From Candidatus Physcocola equi (GTDB lineage Bacteria > Bacteroidota > Bacteroidia > Bacteroidales > Paludibacteraceae): a stretch of 40,714 nucleotides of DNA. The stretch covers positions 1-40,714 of the forward strand of contig JAGHUM010000094.1 in NCBI GenBank assembly GCA_018064855.1, read 5' to 3'. The translations under genes were made by a program, and so were the position numbers. Of the stretch, positions 17,778-26,554 are shown piece after piece. Numbering within the stretch: the stretch's first letter is position 1; each line of letters starts with the position of its first letter. The notes beneath the pieces are model-generated. The model was not told the DNA's origin. It ran no database searches and saw only the letters and a program-made list of their open reading frames with translations.

Positions 17778-18971
17778 ATGAAAGTATTGGTGCTCAACTG
17801 CGGTAGCTCATCGATCAAGTTCAAACTTATCGATATGCCGGCAAATGTAGTCTTGGAATCGGGTGGTATTGAAAAATTAGGTTTGCCCGATAGCTTCCTC
17901 AAATATAAAAAAGGGGAAGGTGCTAAGGCTCAGATCGACAAGTCTATCCCTACACACCTCGAAGGTATTCACCTCATTCTCGATGTGCTCACTGGTAAGG
18001 AAACTGGCGTGATCTCTTCGCTCAACGAGATTGATGCTGTTGGACACCGTGTCGTTCACGGAGGCGAAAAGTTCGCCAGCAGCGTGCTCATTACACCAGA
18101 CGTTATCAAGCAGATTGAAGATTGCAAGAAGCTTGCTCCGCTTCACAATGCACCAAATCTCACTGGTATTGAGGCTATCTCCAAATTGCTTCCAACCGTT
18201 CCTCAGGTGGCTGTGTTCGATACTGCTTTCCACCAGTCTATCCCTGAAAAGGCTTTCATGTATGCACTCCCTTACGAACTCTATAAGAACGATGGTATCC
18301 GCCGTTATGGTTTCCATGGAACAAGCCACCGCTTCGTTTCTGGTCGTGCCATTGAACTTATGGGCGGCAAGAAGGGCTTGAAGATGATCACCTGCCACAT
18401 TGGTAATGGTGGCTCTATTTCTGCTATCAACGATGGTAAGTCTGTCGATACTTCTATGGGTCTCACTCCGCTTGAAGGTCTTATGATGGGCACACGTTGC
18501 GGCGATATCGACCCTGCTGTTGTATCTTTCTTGATGGATGCGAAGGGCTGGAGCGCTAAGGAAGTAAGCGACGTGATGAACAAGAAGAGTGGCTTGGCTG
18601 GACTTTCTGGCGTCTCAAGCGATATGCGTGACGTTGTTGCTGCTGTGAAGTCTGGCAACAAGCAGGCTACTATGGCTTACGACGTGTTCAACTATCGTAT
18701 CAAGAAATACATCGGCGCTTATACTGCTGCTCTTGGTGGTCTCGATGTGCTCGTGTTTACCGGTGGTATGGGCGAAAATGAAGCCCCTGTCCGTAAGGCT
18801 ATCTGTGAGAACATGGAATACCTCGGCATCAAACTCGATGAAAGCAAAAACGAAGGTATGCGTGAGGAAGGTGTTATCTCTACCGATGATTCTCACGTTA
18901 AGGTGTTTGTCATCCCAACCGATGAGGAATACATGATCGCTCTCGATACCCTCAACATCGTGGGCAAATAA
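17778..18971 (+). CDS. ackA: Acetate kinase
   Basis: A 397-residue ASKHA-fold kinase that transfers phosphate from acetyl phosphate to ADP. I start it at the Met of MKVLVLNCGSSSIKFKL (17778), the family's canonical N-terminus; the open frame from 17715 adds a basic leader lacking homology. Other signatures are VGHRVVHGGEKF, FDTAFHQ, RRYGFHGTSHRFV, ITCHIGNGGSI, TRCGDIDP and LVFTGGMGENE. The length is standard. It is second in the operon with pta and is followed by a strong terminator. Together they convert acetyl-CoA to acetate with one ATP. Confidence 0.97.
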   Translation: MKVLVLNCGSSSIKFKLIDMPANVVLESGGIEKLGLPDSFLKYKKGEGAKAQIDKSIPTHLEGIHLILDVLTGKETGVISSLNEIDAVGHRVVHGGEKFASSVLITPDVIKQIEDCKKLAPLHNAPNLTGIEAISKLLPTVPQVAVFDTAFHQSIPEKAFMYALPYELYKNDGIRRYGFHGTSHRFVSGRAIELMGGKKGLKMITCHIGNGGSISAINDGKSVDTSMGLTPLEGLMMGTRCGDIDPAVVSFLMDAKGWSAKEVSDVMNKKSGLAGLSGVSSDMRDVVAAVKSGNKQATMAYDVFNYRIKKYIGAYTAALGGLDVLVFTGGMGENEAPVRKAICENMEYLGIKLDESKNEGMREEGVISTDDSHVKVFVIPTDEEYMIALDTLNIVGK

Positions 18972-19000
18972 TGCTTCTGCCGAAAATATAATCATTTAAG

Positions 19001-19036
19001 AGCCTGCTGAATTTAGCGAATTCAGCAGGCTTTTTG
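19001..19036 (+). terminator. Terminator of the pta-ackA operon
   Basis: A perfect 13-bp stem (19001-19013 with 19019-19031), a five-base loop and a T run. Confidence 0.9.
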
Positions 19037-19237
19037 TTTAGGTGTCTATATGCAAGTTGGCATTTTTCTATTGCCAACGAGTTTCTACGAATAATACAGA
19101 TTAATTCCCTAAACTTATTATGCCATATAGAGGTATGTTTACCATCCATGTTTCTTCCTTATATGGTAACATGGAGGTTCGGATTGCTGTGGCTGGCTGG
19201 AATTTTTCGCAAAACAGTTTGAAACTCTGGTGTTACG

Positions 19238-19290
19238 GCTACACTTTTATCAAGATAAAAATGTATTCATGCTACACTTTTATCAAGATA
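19238..19290. repeat. Two 20-bp direct repeats in the ackA / GT4 gap
   Basis: gctacacttttatcaagata occurs exactly at 19238-19257 and 19271-19290, a 33-bp period. A 7-bp inverted pair, CCATGTT (19146-19152) and AACATGG (19168-19174), lies upstream. The 397-bp gap (18972-19368) has no convincing gene; the chance frame at 19120-19332 is partly built from the repeat. Confidence 0.6.
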
Positions 19291-19368
19291 TCTTACTTTA
19301 GTGGTGGAATGTTTGGCTCTTGTTTTGGTTAATGATAAATCCCAACGGAAAGGAAACAATAGGTGCTT

Positions 19369-20496
19369 TTATTTCTTTTTCGTGTATATCTTCTTCAACT
19401 GATGGAGGATGTTTTCCTCGGTGAAACGGGCTAAATTGTCGTTGGCGTATGAAATCATGCGGCTGGTCAGCATGCTTTCTGAAAGAAGTTGGTCTATGGT
19501 GAATGCCCATTCTTCCGGTTCGTTTGGATTGAGATAGACAGCCCCGTTTCCTCCCACTTCTTGGAAACAACTTCCTTGTGACGTGATTACTGGTAACTGA
19601 CAGGCTTGTGCTTCGACAATCGGACGTCCATATCCTTCATAAAAAGACGGATAGACCATTAGAGATGCGCAGTGATGAATGATGGCCAGGTCTTGTATCG
19701 GAATATTTTCGATGAAATGGACCAATTTTTCTATTTTTAGTGCTGCAATCTCTTTCTCAAGCACTTTTTTATAAGTAGCACCACTGCCAATGATGACATA
19801 GGGCACTGGGTGTTTCATCATGCTCAAGGCTCGCAAAATGCAAAGGTGATTCTTGCGCTCTTCTATGGCGCTGACCGTCATGATGAACTCGTGGGGCAGA
19901 TTGTATTTTTTGCGGATATCTTCTTTTTGCTCGTTGCTTACTGGCTGATAGTAAATGGCGTTGCATCCCTGATATACCACACTTATTTTGCTTTCATCTA
20001 TGCCTATGGTCTCCACAATGTCTGCTTTGGTCGCCTCACTGATGGCCACAACATGGTCTGCTCTTTTGCAACTGTTCACATATTTAAAACGGAATGAGTA
20101 GCGATCGAAAAACGGAAACCATTCGGGGTGACGCAGGAATATCACATCGTGCATGCTGACTACGGTGTAGGCTCCGGTCTTGTCTATGCCAAATGGCAAC
20201 TCGTGACTTAATCCGTGGTAAACATCCAAGTGTAAATTTTTTATCTCTTTATTACAACCCCATGTCCTCCATGCTGCGGGAAATTTGGTGTATGCAAATG
20301 AGGTCGGTTGAACTATGGTGCAATTGTTTCCTTGATGAAATGGAATGGAATTGCTGGTTTTGGGCGTAAACAAATACATTTCGTCTTCGGGTGATCCCGT
20401 TGATACTATGCGGATGAGGTCGCGGCTGTAGTTGCCTAAACCTCTGGTGTTGTAAAATGCCCTTTTCGCGTCAAAACCTATGCGTAACTTATCCAT
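19369..20496 (-). CDS. Glycosyltransferase family 4
   Basis: A 375-residue retaining GT-B glycosyltransferase. The N-terminal domain shows the Gly-rich donor/acceptor loop NTRGLGNYSRDL (about 16-27). The C-terminal domain has KISVVYQGCNAIYY, VSAIEERKNH and the E-x7-E signature in YEGYGRPIVEA (E287 and E295), which contacts the nucleotide sugar. Mannosyltransferases of LPS and capsule synthesis are the nearest relatives by appearance, but donor and acceptor cannot be read. It is the last gene of the minus-strand glycan operon, 25 bp after the aminotransferase gene. It is cytoplasmic, probably attached to the inner face of the membrane. Confidence 0.9.
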   Translation of the reverse strand: MDKLRIGFDAKRAFYNTRGLGNYSRDLIRIVSTGSPEDEMYLFTPKTSNSIPFHQGNNCTIVQPTSFAYTKFPAAWRTWGCNKEIKNLHLDVYHGLSHELPFGIDKTGAYTVVSMHDVIFLRHPEWFPFFDRYSFRFKYVNSCKRADHVVAISEATKADIVETIGIDESKISVVYQGCNAIYYQPVSNEQKEDIRKKYNLPHEFIMTVSAIEERKNHLCILRALSMMKHPVPYVIIGSGATYKKVLEKEIAALKIEKLVHFIENIPIQDLAIIHHCASLMVYPSFYEGYGRPIVEAQACQLPVITSQGSCFQEVGGNGAVYLNPNEPEEWAFTIDQLLSESMLTSRMISYANDNLARFTEENILHQLKKIYTKKK

Positions 20497-20521
20497 GTCT
20501 CAAATATCTTGTTTAGCCCAC

Positions 20522-21601
20522 TTATATGACTCCTTTTTCTCTTAAATCCAAAAAAGCGTCGATGAGTTTGTCGTAATCCTTAAATGTAAGATAACCAATA
20601 TGCCCAACTCGGAAAACGGTGTCTTTCATGCTTCCTCCATTGGGGCATATCCACATGCCGTATTCGTCTTTTATCTTCAAGAACAGGTCGTTTGCACTTG
20701 CAGTGGTTGGGTGGAGTGGCGTTACTGCATTACTCATGGATTCGCTGACAATTTCAAATGGTAGTTGGTGCTCCACAATTTTTGCCCTGAAATATTTGGC
20801 GAGTTCTGCGCAGCGGGCTATCTCTGCCTCGGCTCCTCCCATGGCTTCAATTTCTTTCAGACGTACATTGATTTGGCGGAGTATGCCTACAGCCGGTGTC
20901 CAAGGTGTTTGGCCGCGTTCCATGTTTTTCAGCGCCAGTTTCAAGTCGAGATACTGACAGCAGCACTTGTTTTTTTCTATGCGGGCCAATGCTGATGGTG
21001 CAAGTGCCAATATCGCTATGCCCGGTGCGCAGGCCAGTGCTTTCTGGCTGCCGGTAATCATGACGCCAGCGCCAACTTCTGCCATGTTGAAGGGGTCACA
21101 TAAGAAAGTGCTGATGGTATCGACGATTAAGAAACAGTTGTTGCGTTTGCAGAAGTCACCCACCAGGTTGATGTCGTAGTGTACCCCTGTTGAAGTCTCA
21201 TGCTTTTGTAGCAAAAATGCAGTATATCCTTGATTTTCAAATGGTGCAAGATGCTCTGGTTTTAATGCTCTCCCTGGCTCAAGTTTGATTTCTGTATAAG
21301 GTATTTCATGGAGTTGGAGCAATTCCACAAAGCGCTGTCCAAAACTTCCGCCATTCACCACTAGGGCTTTGTCTTCTTTGCTGAGGCAGTTCATCACGGC
21401 TGTTTCCATGCCACCCGAGCCTGAACAGGTCATAAATACCACGCGGCTGTCTTCTGTGGTCTGAGCGAATTTCTTGATTAGACGCTCGTTTTCCAACATG
21501 GTTTCGGAAAATTCTGATGTCCTGAAATAAGGCACCTGCTCTGCTCCTATTGCCCTTACAGCGTCGGACGACTGCACCGGACCTACTGTGAAGTTTATCA
21601 T
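20522..21601 (-). CDS. Class V PLP-dependent aminotransferase in a glycan operon
   Basis: A fold-type I, class V enzyme of the alanine-glyoxylate / serine-pyruvate / 2-aminoethylphosphonate aminotransferase group. I start it at [12 protein letters not shown] (21601), giving 359 residues; it follows the stop of the upstream gene by 2 bp (TAA, two bases, ATG). Visible motifs are the cofactor phosphate loop [11 protein letters not shown], the substrate-binding HETSTGV, the Asp of VDTIS (about D161) and the PLP lysine in [13 protein letters not shown] (about K187). The place between a cytidylyltransferase fusion and a GT4, with licD upstream, suggests it makes an amino-bearing small molecule such as an aminoalkyl phosphonate or aminated polyol for glycan decoration. 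That role is inference. PEP mutase and phosphonopyruvate decarboxylase, needed for an aminoethylphosphonate route, are not in the window. Confidence 0.85.
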   Translation of the reverse strand: MINFTVGPVQSSDAVRAIGAEQVPYFRTSEFSETMLENERLIKKFAQTTEDSRVVFMTCSGSGGMETAVMNCLSKEDKALVVNGGSFGQRFVELLQLHEIPYTEIKLEPGRALKPEHLAPFENQGYTAFLLQKHETSTGVHYDINLVGDFCKRNNCFLIVDTISTFLCDPFNMAEVGAGVMITGSQKALACAPGIAILALAPSALARIEKNKCCCQYLDLKLALKNMERGQTPWTPAVGILRQINVRLKEIEAMGGAEAEIARCAELAKYFRAKIVEHQLPFEIVSESMSNAVTPLHPTTASANDLFLKIKDEYGMWICPNGGSMKDTVFRVGHIGYLTFKDYDKLIDAFLDLREKGVI

Positions 21602-21603
21602 GT

Positions 21604-22947
21604 TTATATCTCCATAAAATTTTTTCTTTCCATAAATTGCTGCATAATCTCTGCCATGCAGATGGATTCTCTCCTGCGAAGTCGTGCTGTTGAGAAACGT
21701 TTGTTTACCACGCACGAGATAAATTCCTGTATTTCATAGCGCAAGCCCGGACCATCCCACTTGTAGAAGAATTTTTGGTTCTTGTTCTGGTCTTCGTAGC
21801 GGAGTTCGAAATAGTCGGTTAGCCACCATGGCGCTGGTACGTATGCGTATCCTTTTGTGCCTGAAATCACGAGGTTGCCTTCGGTTTTCACCCCTAGTCC
21901 AACTTTGAATGAGCAAACCGCTTTGTCGTAGCATAAGACGCCTTTGGTGTAGATGTCCACATTATTCTCCATTCTGCTGTAAAGATTGAGATTCTTGTAG
22001 TCGCATCCCATTAGGCGGATAATGGGCAGTAGTGGGTAACTGCCTTGCTCAAATAAGGCTCCTCCTGCCTGATTTACATCAAATTCTCGTCCCGATTTGT
22101 CCAATAACTGGGATAATGAGGCTTCTATGTCAACCACTTCGCCAATGATTCCACTTTTTATCATGACCATCAAATGGTTGAATGCCGGACAGTGTGCTGT
22201 TTTGTTGGCTTCCATCAAGACCACATCGTTTTGCTCTGCCAGTTCAAACAGTTCTTTTGCTTCCGCTCCTTTCAGCACCATCGGTGTCTCGCACAAGACA
22301 TGTTTTCTTGCGTTCAAGGCTGTCTTTATACAACTGTAATGGGCAAGGTGAGGGGCTGCTATATAGACTGCGTCAACTTCATTCAGCAGCGCTTCGTATG
22401 TTGGACAGGGCTTCACGGTGTTGAACGTGTCAGCAAAACTGTTCATTGCTGTTGCATCCAAGTCATAGCATGCTGTTACGCTCAAACCGCTGACAACGTT
22501 TGCTTCTCCGGGAAAACGATGCGCAACTCGTCCGCACCCCACAATGCCCACTTTTACGTTGTTTGTGGTTTCCGCACGAAGCATTGTACTGCTAACTCCT
22601 TCTGTTCTTGGTAGATATACAACTTTTGCAAACTCATTGAGATAGTCGAACTGACCTTCCCAGTCTGAGCCAATGGCAAATATATCTACATTGTATTTCT
22701 GGATGTCATCGATCTTTTGACCAATATAATCTTCAATGATTATCTCATCGGCGTAGCCTGTCGCTTTCACTGCTTCCACGCGTTCCAGCACGTTGTTCCT
22801 TACGTTCAATTTCCCTCTTCCGCGGTCGAAAGAGTCAGACGTTACGCCAACAATCAGATAGTCGCCAAGTTCTTTGGCTCTGCGCAATAGATTGATGTGA
22901 CCTTGATGTAGCAGGTCGTATGTGCCGTATGTGATTACTTTTGTCAT
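21604..22947 (-). CDS. Fused cytidylyltransferase / Gfo-Idh-MocA oxidoreductase
   Basis: A 447-residue two-domain protein. Residues 1 to about 125 are a nucleotidyltransferase of the TagD / glycerol-3-phosphate cytidylyltransferase family: [14 protein letters not shown] with the HxGH signature (H14, H17) and [12 protein letters not shown] (about 113-124). It should couple CTP to a small phospho-polyol. Residues about 131-447 are a Gfo/Idh/MocA oxidoreductase: [12 protein letters not shown] (NAD(P) binding), AAPHLAHY, and [12 protein letters not shown] in the C-terminal domain. The family EKP motif reads ETP (220-222), so the usual catalytic Lys is Thr. The fusion implies that a reduced (or oxidised) three- to five-carbon phosphate is made and CDP-activated by one polypeptide. 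It overlaps the preceding GT2 gene by 4 bp. No frameshift or internal stop is seen, so the fusion is probably genuine. Confidence 0.88.
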   Translation of the reverse strand: MTKVITYGTYDLLHQGHINLLRRAKELGDYLIVGVTSDSFDRGRGKLNVRNNVLERVEAVKATGYADEIIIEDYIGQKIDDIQKYNVDIFAIGSDWEGQFDYLNEFAKVVYLPRTEGVSSTMLRAETTNNVKVGIVGCGRVAHRFPGEANVVSGLSVTACYDLDATAMNSFADTFNTVKPCPTYEALLNEVDAVYIAAPHLAHYSCIKTALNARKHVLCETPMVLKGAEAKELFELAEQNDVVLMEANKTAHCPAFNHLMVMIKSGIIGEVVDIEASLSQLLDKSGREFDVNQAGGALFEQGSYPLLPIIRLMGCDYKNLNLYSRMENNVDIYTKGVLCYDKAVCSFKVGLGVKTEGNLVISGTKGYAYVPAPWWLTDYFELRYEDQNKNQKFFYKWDGPGLRYEIQEFISCVVNKRFSTARLRRRESICMAEIMQQFMERKNFMEI

Positions 22948-23708
22948 TGTAGGCCTTTCTGCTTTTCGTAAATCTTGCAGAGCATTGTGAATTTATAGTA
23001 CGAACTGCGCTTGGCTTGCACATAGCCGGCGATTCCATAACGGAAACCACCTTTCAAGATGTAACTCTTGAAAAATCTGAACCAAGGAACAAACATCAAC
23101 TGCAATAAGGTTACCTTCTTGTAATCGTTGCGTTTCTCTACCTCGTTTTCCGTGTAGTTGTTTAGCCTGATTATACTTGCTTTTGTGGAGTCGTCGAGGT
23201 GAATCATCGCCAGTTCAAGTTTCTTCTTGGCTATATAATCAACTTTCCCCTGAATTTTTGGGAATGTGTGAACGTGTGGTGGCCAAATGGTTCCTTCCTT
23301 GATGAAGAAGCGTAGTTGGTAGTCGGGATATGAGGATGGCAAAAATGTACCAAGTGTGTAGTTTTTTCTTGGAATATACAGACCTCTGACGTCTCCCGGA
23401 TTCTTGATGAATTCATACAGATAGTCGTGCAATGTTGTCGGAATGATTTCATCTGCATCTACTACAAGCACCCAGTCCGATTTCGCACTTTGAATTGCAA
23501 ATGTGCGTGCAGGTTCTGCGCTCTTGCAATTCCCCTTGGGAAATGTGACAATGTGAGCGCCATATTTTTCCGCAATGGTGACAGTGCTGTCGGTCGATTC
23601 CATGTCGCAAACGACGATTTCATCGAAATTTTGCACTGCTTTCAGCACGCGTTCTAAATATTTCTCTGCATTATATGTGTTAATGACTACGGATATGTTT
23701 TGTTCCAT
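22944..23708 (-). CDS. Glycosyltransferase family 2 (WaaE-like)
   Basis: A 254-residue inverting GT-A glycosyltransferase. SVVINTYNAEKYLERVL opens the nucleotide-binding half, VCDMESTDST follows, and the metal-binding DxD-type motif is VVDADE (about D84-D86). The later segment EGTIWPPHVHTFPKIQGKV and the C-terminal basic/aromatic stretch resemble the WaaE-type LPS core beta-1,4-glucosyltransferases. Its stop overlaps the start of the fusion gene (ATGA), indicating translational coupling. Together with the LPS-kinase-like gene at 26341 this favours a lipooligosaccharide core role over capsule. The donor is not determinable. Confidence 0.88.
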   Translation of the reverse strand: MEQNISVVINTYNAEKYLERVLKAVQNFDEIVVCDMESTDSTVTIAEKYGAHIVTFPKGNCKSAEPARTFAIQSAKSDWVLVVDADEIIPTTLHDYLYEFIKNPGDVRGLYIPRKNYTLGTFLPSSYPDYQLRFFIKEGTIWPPHVHTFPKIQGKVDYIAKKKLELAMIHLDDSTKASIIRLNNYTENEVEKRNDYKKVTLLQLMFVPWFRFFKSYILKGGFRYGIAGYVQAKRSSYYKFTMLCKIYEKQKGLQ

Positions 23709-23719
23709 CTGCCTAATCT

Positions 23720-24625
23720 TTATTGCTTGCCTAAGTTCTCCAATTCTGTCAGATCTTTGGCTATGCCAAAACCTTTACAAAGTAACTGCCAAACGGCTTT
23801 CAATCTTGCAAATCTGCGTTTGCTGCTTATTTTCCCCCAATCCAGCGGCTCTTCTTTCCGGCTCCAGGGTTGTCCTTGTCGCGTGATGTAGTCGCGCATG
23901 GTTGAGTTGGATATGCCCCATTTTAGCAGGAATTGCAGTCTGCCGTTGTTGCGTTTTATGCGTGTCGTTGTCTTCGTCTCAAAATGGTAGGCCAGGCTGC
24001 TTCCTATGCCTTTGAAATGTCTTACTCCGGCAAACAGTAGTTTCGCTGTGAAGTCCGGGTCGCTGTACATGCCCGGTGAATATTCAATGCTGTAGCCGCC
24101 TATGATGTCCCATGTGTCTCGGTGGACAAGTGAGGGCGGACGTGTTGATCCAAGCCAGTCTTGATAAACCAGTTTGTTATTTTGGTAATCGCTTAATAGT
24201 TCTTTTTCTTGGAAGGTTGAAATGGAGTCTCCGTAATTTTGATGAATGCCGACGTCATCTATTGCATGGGGCTGAATCATGGTGCTGCTCAGGTAAAACA
24301 TATTGTTGGGCAGTTTCTCTATCTCCTCCATCAGTGTGATGTCCCAGTTGGGAAGTACATACATGTCGTCATTCAGGAAATAGATGTAGTCGCGTTTCAC
24401 TTTCGTGCGCATCATGTTCATGGCAAGGCTGACTCCGATGTTCTCTGGTGAATGGGTGAAGTCTATGTTGTTGGTTTTTACCCACTCAAGTGTTCCGTCT
24501 GAGCCGTCGTTGACGTGTACTATGATCTGATGGTTGTAAGCCGAATGCTTTTTAATGCTATCGACGCATATCTTGAGGTATTCAAGATTGTTCCAGGTCG
24601 GTATAAGTATTGAAAAACCTTCCAT
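23720..24625 (-). CDS. Glycosyltransferase family 2
   Basis: A 301-residue GT-A glycosyltransferase with SILIPTWNNLEYLKICVDS at the N-terminus, VNDGSDGTLEW (about 38-48), and FLNDDMYV (about 83-90) supplying the acidic metal-binding residues. The later segment SPGMYSDPDFTAKLL is the acceptor-side acidic motif. The sequence resembles rhamnosyl- or galactosyltransferase-like GT2 proteins of surface glycans. It is second in the operon, 6 bp after licD and 11 bp before the next GT2. The sugar is unknown. Confidence 0.88.
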   Translation of the reverse strand: MEGFSILIPTWNNLEYLKICVDSIKKHSAYNHQIIVHVNDGSDGTLEWVKTNNIDFTHSPENIGVSLAMNMMRTKVKRDYIYFLNDDMYVLPNWDITLMEEIEKLPNNMFYLSSTMIQPHAIDDVGIHQNYGDSISTFQEKELLSDYQNNKLVYQDWLGSTRPPSLVHRDTWDIIGGYSIEYSPGMYSDPDFTAKLLFAGVRHFKGIGSSLAYHFETKTTTRIKRNNGRLQFLLKWGISNSTMRDYITRQGQPWSRKEEPLDWGKISSKRRFARLKAVWQLLCKGFGIAKDLTELENLGKQ

Positions 24626-24631
24626 TTTATC

Positions 24632-25468
24632 TTATTGTCTGCTCAAGGTGGATTTGTCAAATTCTCTGTATGGATGCTCTAAATCCATGTAGAAGAAATG
24701 ATGTTGGTGAATCTTGTCTGCTGGTGGGGGAGTCATGTAGTCTCCAAATAGTTTCGTGAGGTAGTAATCGTTGTTTGCCAACCCCCAGAACGTTCTTCCT
24801 TCAAATTCGATTGGAGTCGGTTCTCCAAGGACTTCTTTTCTTGGCACCATGGCTCCAACCCCGTCCTCATGGTTCACCGAGGCATATTCGCTTTCCTCGA
24901 ATTTGTATTCCAACGTGCATTTTTTTATGCTTTCCTGCCAGCCGGCCATCGGCTTTATCCATCTCGCTATCAGTGGCGCCCAGGATGAAGGTCCGTGCCC
25001 GTGTTTGTAAGGGTCTCTAAAAGAGAAATATAGCATTTTACGCAGGAACTGGTATTTGAGGTGCCACAGCCTCTGTCTCCATTTCTGGGCGGGAGCTCCG
25101 TCTATCGGGAAAACATCAACAAAGACACCGCCGAGATAGTATAGGTGCGGACGTTCTACCAATGTGGTTTCCGCATCTTGTATTTTGGCGAAATGTAGGG
25201 GGTAGGATGGGTCGTTTTCATAACAAACCATCTCGTATCTTTGCGGCAACCATTCTTTGCAATGTGCGATGAGTTTTTCGTAATCGGCGCGTGGCATACC
25301 GATGTCCATGTCGTCGTCCCAGGGGATGAATCCTTTGTGCCGAACGGCGCCTATAAGCGTGCCGTCGATCATGTAATATCTCAAACCATGCTCCTCGCAT
25401 ACGTGATGGATTACCTCAAGTATCTCCATTATTTTCAGTTGCAGAGGTCGAATGTCGTAATTAGCCAT
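24632..25468 (-). CDS. licD: LicD-family phosphotransferase
   Basis: A 278-residue member of the LicD/fukutin nucleotidyltransferase-fold family. It has the hallmark YYMIDGTLIGAVRHKGFI followed by PWDDDMDIGM (about 32-58), with metal-binding aspartates, and GGVFVDVFPIDGAP downstream. Known members move phosphocholine or other phospho-alcohols from a CDP-linked donor onto a glycan, as in Haemophilus LPS and pneumococcal teichoic acid. It is first in a six-gene operon that also encodes a cytidylyltransferase fusion, so it is the natural candidate to use that CDP donor. There is no LicA/LicB/LicC set, which argues against ordinary phosphocholine. It has its own promoter at 25514-25545. Confidence 0.9.
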   Translation of the reverse strand: MANYDIRPLQLKIMEILEVIHHVCEEHGLRYYMIDGTLIGAVRHKGFIPWDDDMDIGMPRADYEKLIAHCKEWLPQRYEMVCYENDPSYPLHFAKIQDAETTLVERPHLYYLGGVFVDVFPIDGAPAQKWRQRLWHLKYQFLRKMLYFSFRDPYKHGHGPSSWAPLIARWIKPMAGWQESIKKCTLEYKFEESEYASVNHEDGVGAMVPRKEVLGEPTPIEFEGRTFWGLANNDYYLTKLFGDYMTPPPADKIHQHHFFYMDLEHPYREFDKSTLSRQ

Positions 25469-25513
25469 TGTTTTATACGTTTCTTAATTTGAGAAAAGTC
25501 CCTTTATAAATAT

Positions 25514-25545
25514 CAAATTTACGAATTTCTATGGTCATATCCAAA
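25514..25545 (-). promoter_or_regulatory. Promoter of the licD glycan operon
   Basis: On the minus strand, TTTG (25545-25542), a 20-bp spacer and TAAATTTG (25521-25514). Transcription should begin near 25507, about 40 nt before the licD ATG, and run to the GT4 gene. Confidence 0.75.
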
Positions 25546-25585
25546 TGTAGCCGGTTCTTCTCTTCCATCGCGCCTGACTTATGCC

Positions 25586-26341
25586 TTACGCAAATAGTCT
25601 TTTGAGGCTTTTCTTCCTCTCCAGACGCTGGTTGTGCATATATTTGGCATGGGCAATGTGCATGGCAAATCTGTCTGCGTTCATCTTGCGCTGTTTCGCA
25701 TATTCATATGCTATCTCCAGCACCCAGTCCATTCGGTCGGTCAGTCTTACGAAATCGTCGGAATATTCGGTGAAATCGGCTTTTTTAGATATTTTCATCC
25801 TGTTTATGTCTATCAAAGACAACTCATAGCCATTTGTGGTCCGATGGTAAAGGATGTTGGTCCTGTTCATGTCGTGGTGTACGATGCCATGCTCGTGCAT
25901 CTGGGCCAATATCCTGCCCAAAGCCTTTGCCAGTTGGTGGTCTGTCTCTTTGTCGATGAGTTCTGAAATGTCTTTGTCCGCGGTGAAGGTGGTCGCCACA
26001 TAGCAGTGGCTTAACAGCAGGGCCCCCTTGATTTCTGCGTAAGCTATTGCTTCTGGCGTGTTTACGTTTGCTTCTTCCAGTGCTATCGCATTGTGATATG
26101 CTTTGCCTGCCTTTGATGTGCCGCTCAGTGTGTAGTAAATTGCTTGGAATATGTTTCTCGCCCGAAATTTTTTTATGACAATTTTCCCGATTCCATCGAT
26201 GAAAAAACTCTTTAGCGTATTCCTTTTGTTGCTGTAGATGATTTCTCCCTCACGCTCAAATCTGGTCTCAATGTTCGTCAACAAATCTTTCAAGGATTCA
26301 TTGTTGGCATATTTCTCTTTTATTTTCAGTTCTCTCATCAT
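25586..26341 (-). CDS. Lipopolysaccharide kinase-like protein (Kdo/WaaP family)
   Basis: A 251-residue protein-kinase-fold enzyme of the Kdo kinase / WaaP / InaA group. It has a strand with IVIKKFR (candidate ATP-binding Lys at about 57), the catalytic loop IVHHDMNRTNIL (about 153-164, HxD followed by Asn) and a metal-binding Asp in LIDINRM (about D178). Such kinases phosphorylate a core sugar (Kdo or heptose) of LPS at the inner membrane. The start is one of two adjacent Met codons (26341 or 26338). It has its own promoter and is 117 bp from licD, which is promoted separately. The position ties the glycan operon to LOS/LPS. Confidence 0.85.
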   Translation of the reverse strand: MMRELKIKEKYANNESLKDLLTNIETRFEREGEIIYSNKRNTLKSFFIDGIGKIVIKKFRARNIFQAIYYTLSGTSKAGKAYHNAIALEEANVNTPEAIAYAEIKGALLLSHCYVATTFTADKDISELIDKETDHQLAKALGRILAQMHEHGIVHHDMNRTNILYHRTTNGYELSLIDINRMKISKKADFTEYSDDFVRLTDRMDWVLEIAYEYAKQRKMNADRFAMHIAHAKYMHNQRLERKKSLKRLFA

Positions 26342-26420
26342 TGTTTTGTTGACGTGATAGGCGGGAATTCATTGGACTGCATCATCGACCCAGACATTGT
26401 AAAATAAGCCGGATTCGTGG

Positions 26421-26452
26421 CAAAAATAGACAATTACTTTCTTTCTTGCAAA
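26421..26452 (-). promoter_or_regulatory. Promoter of the LPS-kinase-like gene
   Basis: On the minus strand, TTTG (26452-26449), a 20-bp spacer and TATTTTTG (26428-26421). A second possible -7 of the same sequence lies at 26490-26483. Confidence 0.65.
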
Positions 26453-26494
26453 CAATTTTTTTTGTATGTTTTCTTCCATTGACAAAAATAGCAC

Positions 26495-26502
26495 TACCTT
26501 TG
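26495..26502 (+). promoter_or_regulatory. -7 element for ubiE/menG
   Basis: TACCTTTG fits TAnnTTTG and lies 52 bp before the ATG. No good -33 element is visible. Confidence 0.45.
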
Positions 26503-26554
26503 TAACCTAATCATAGGTGATTTTTTAGAGGTCACCTTAAGCGTTTTATTTACA

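Noticed and set aside
19120-19332. 70-codon plus-strand frame after ackA
   Set aside because: Much of its translation comes from the 20-bp direct repeat. No signal, promoter or family supports it.
24632-25468. A classical phosphocholine (lic1) locus
   Set aside because: LicD is present, but choline kinase, choline transporter and LicC are all missing, and the cytidylyltransferase is of the TagD type fused to an oxidoreductase.
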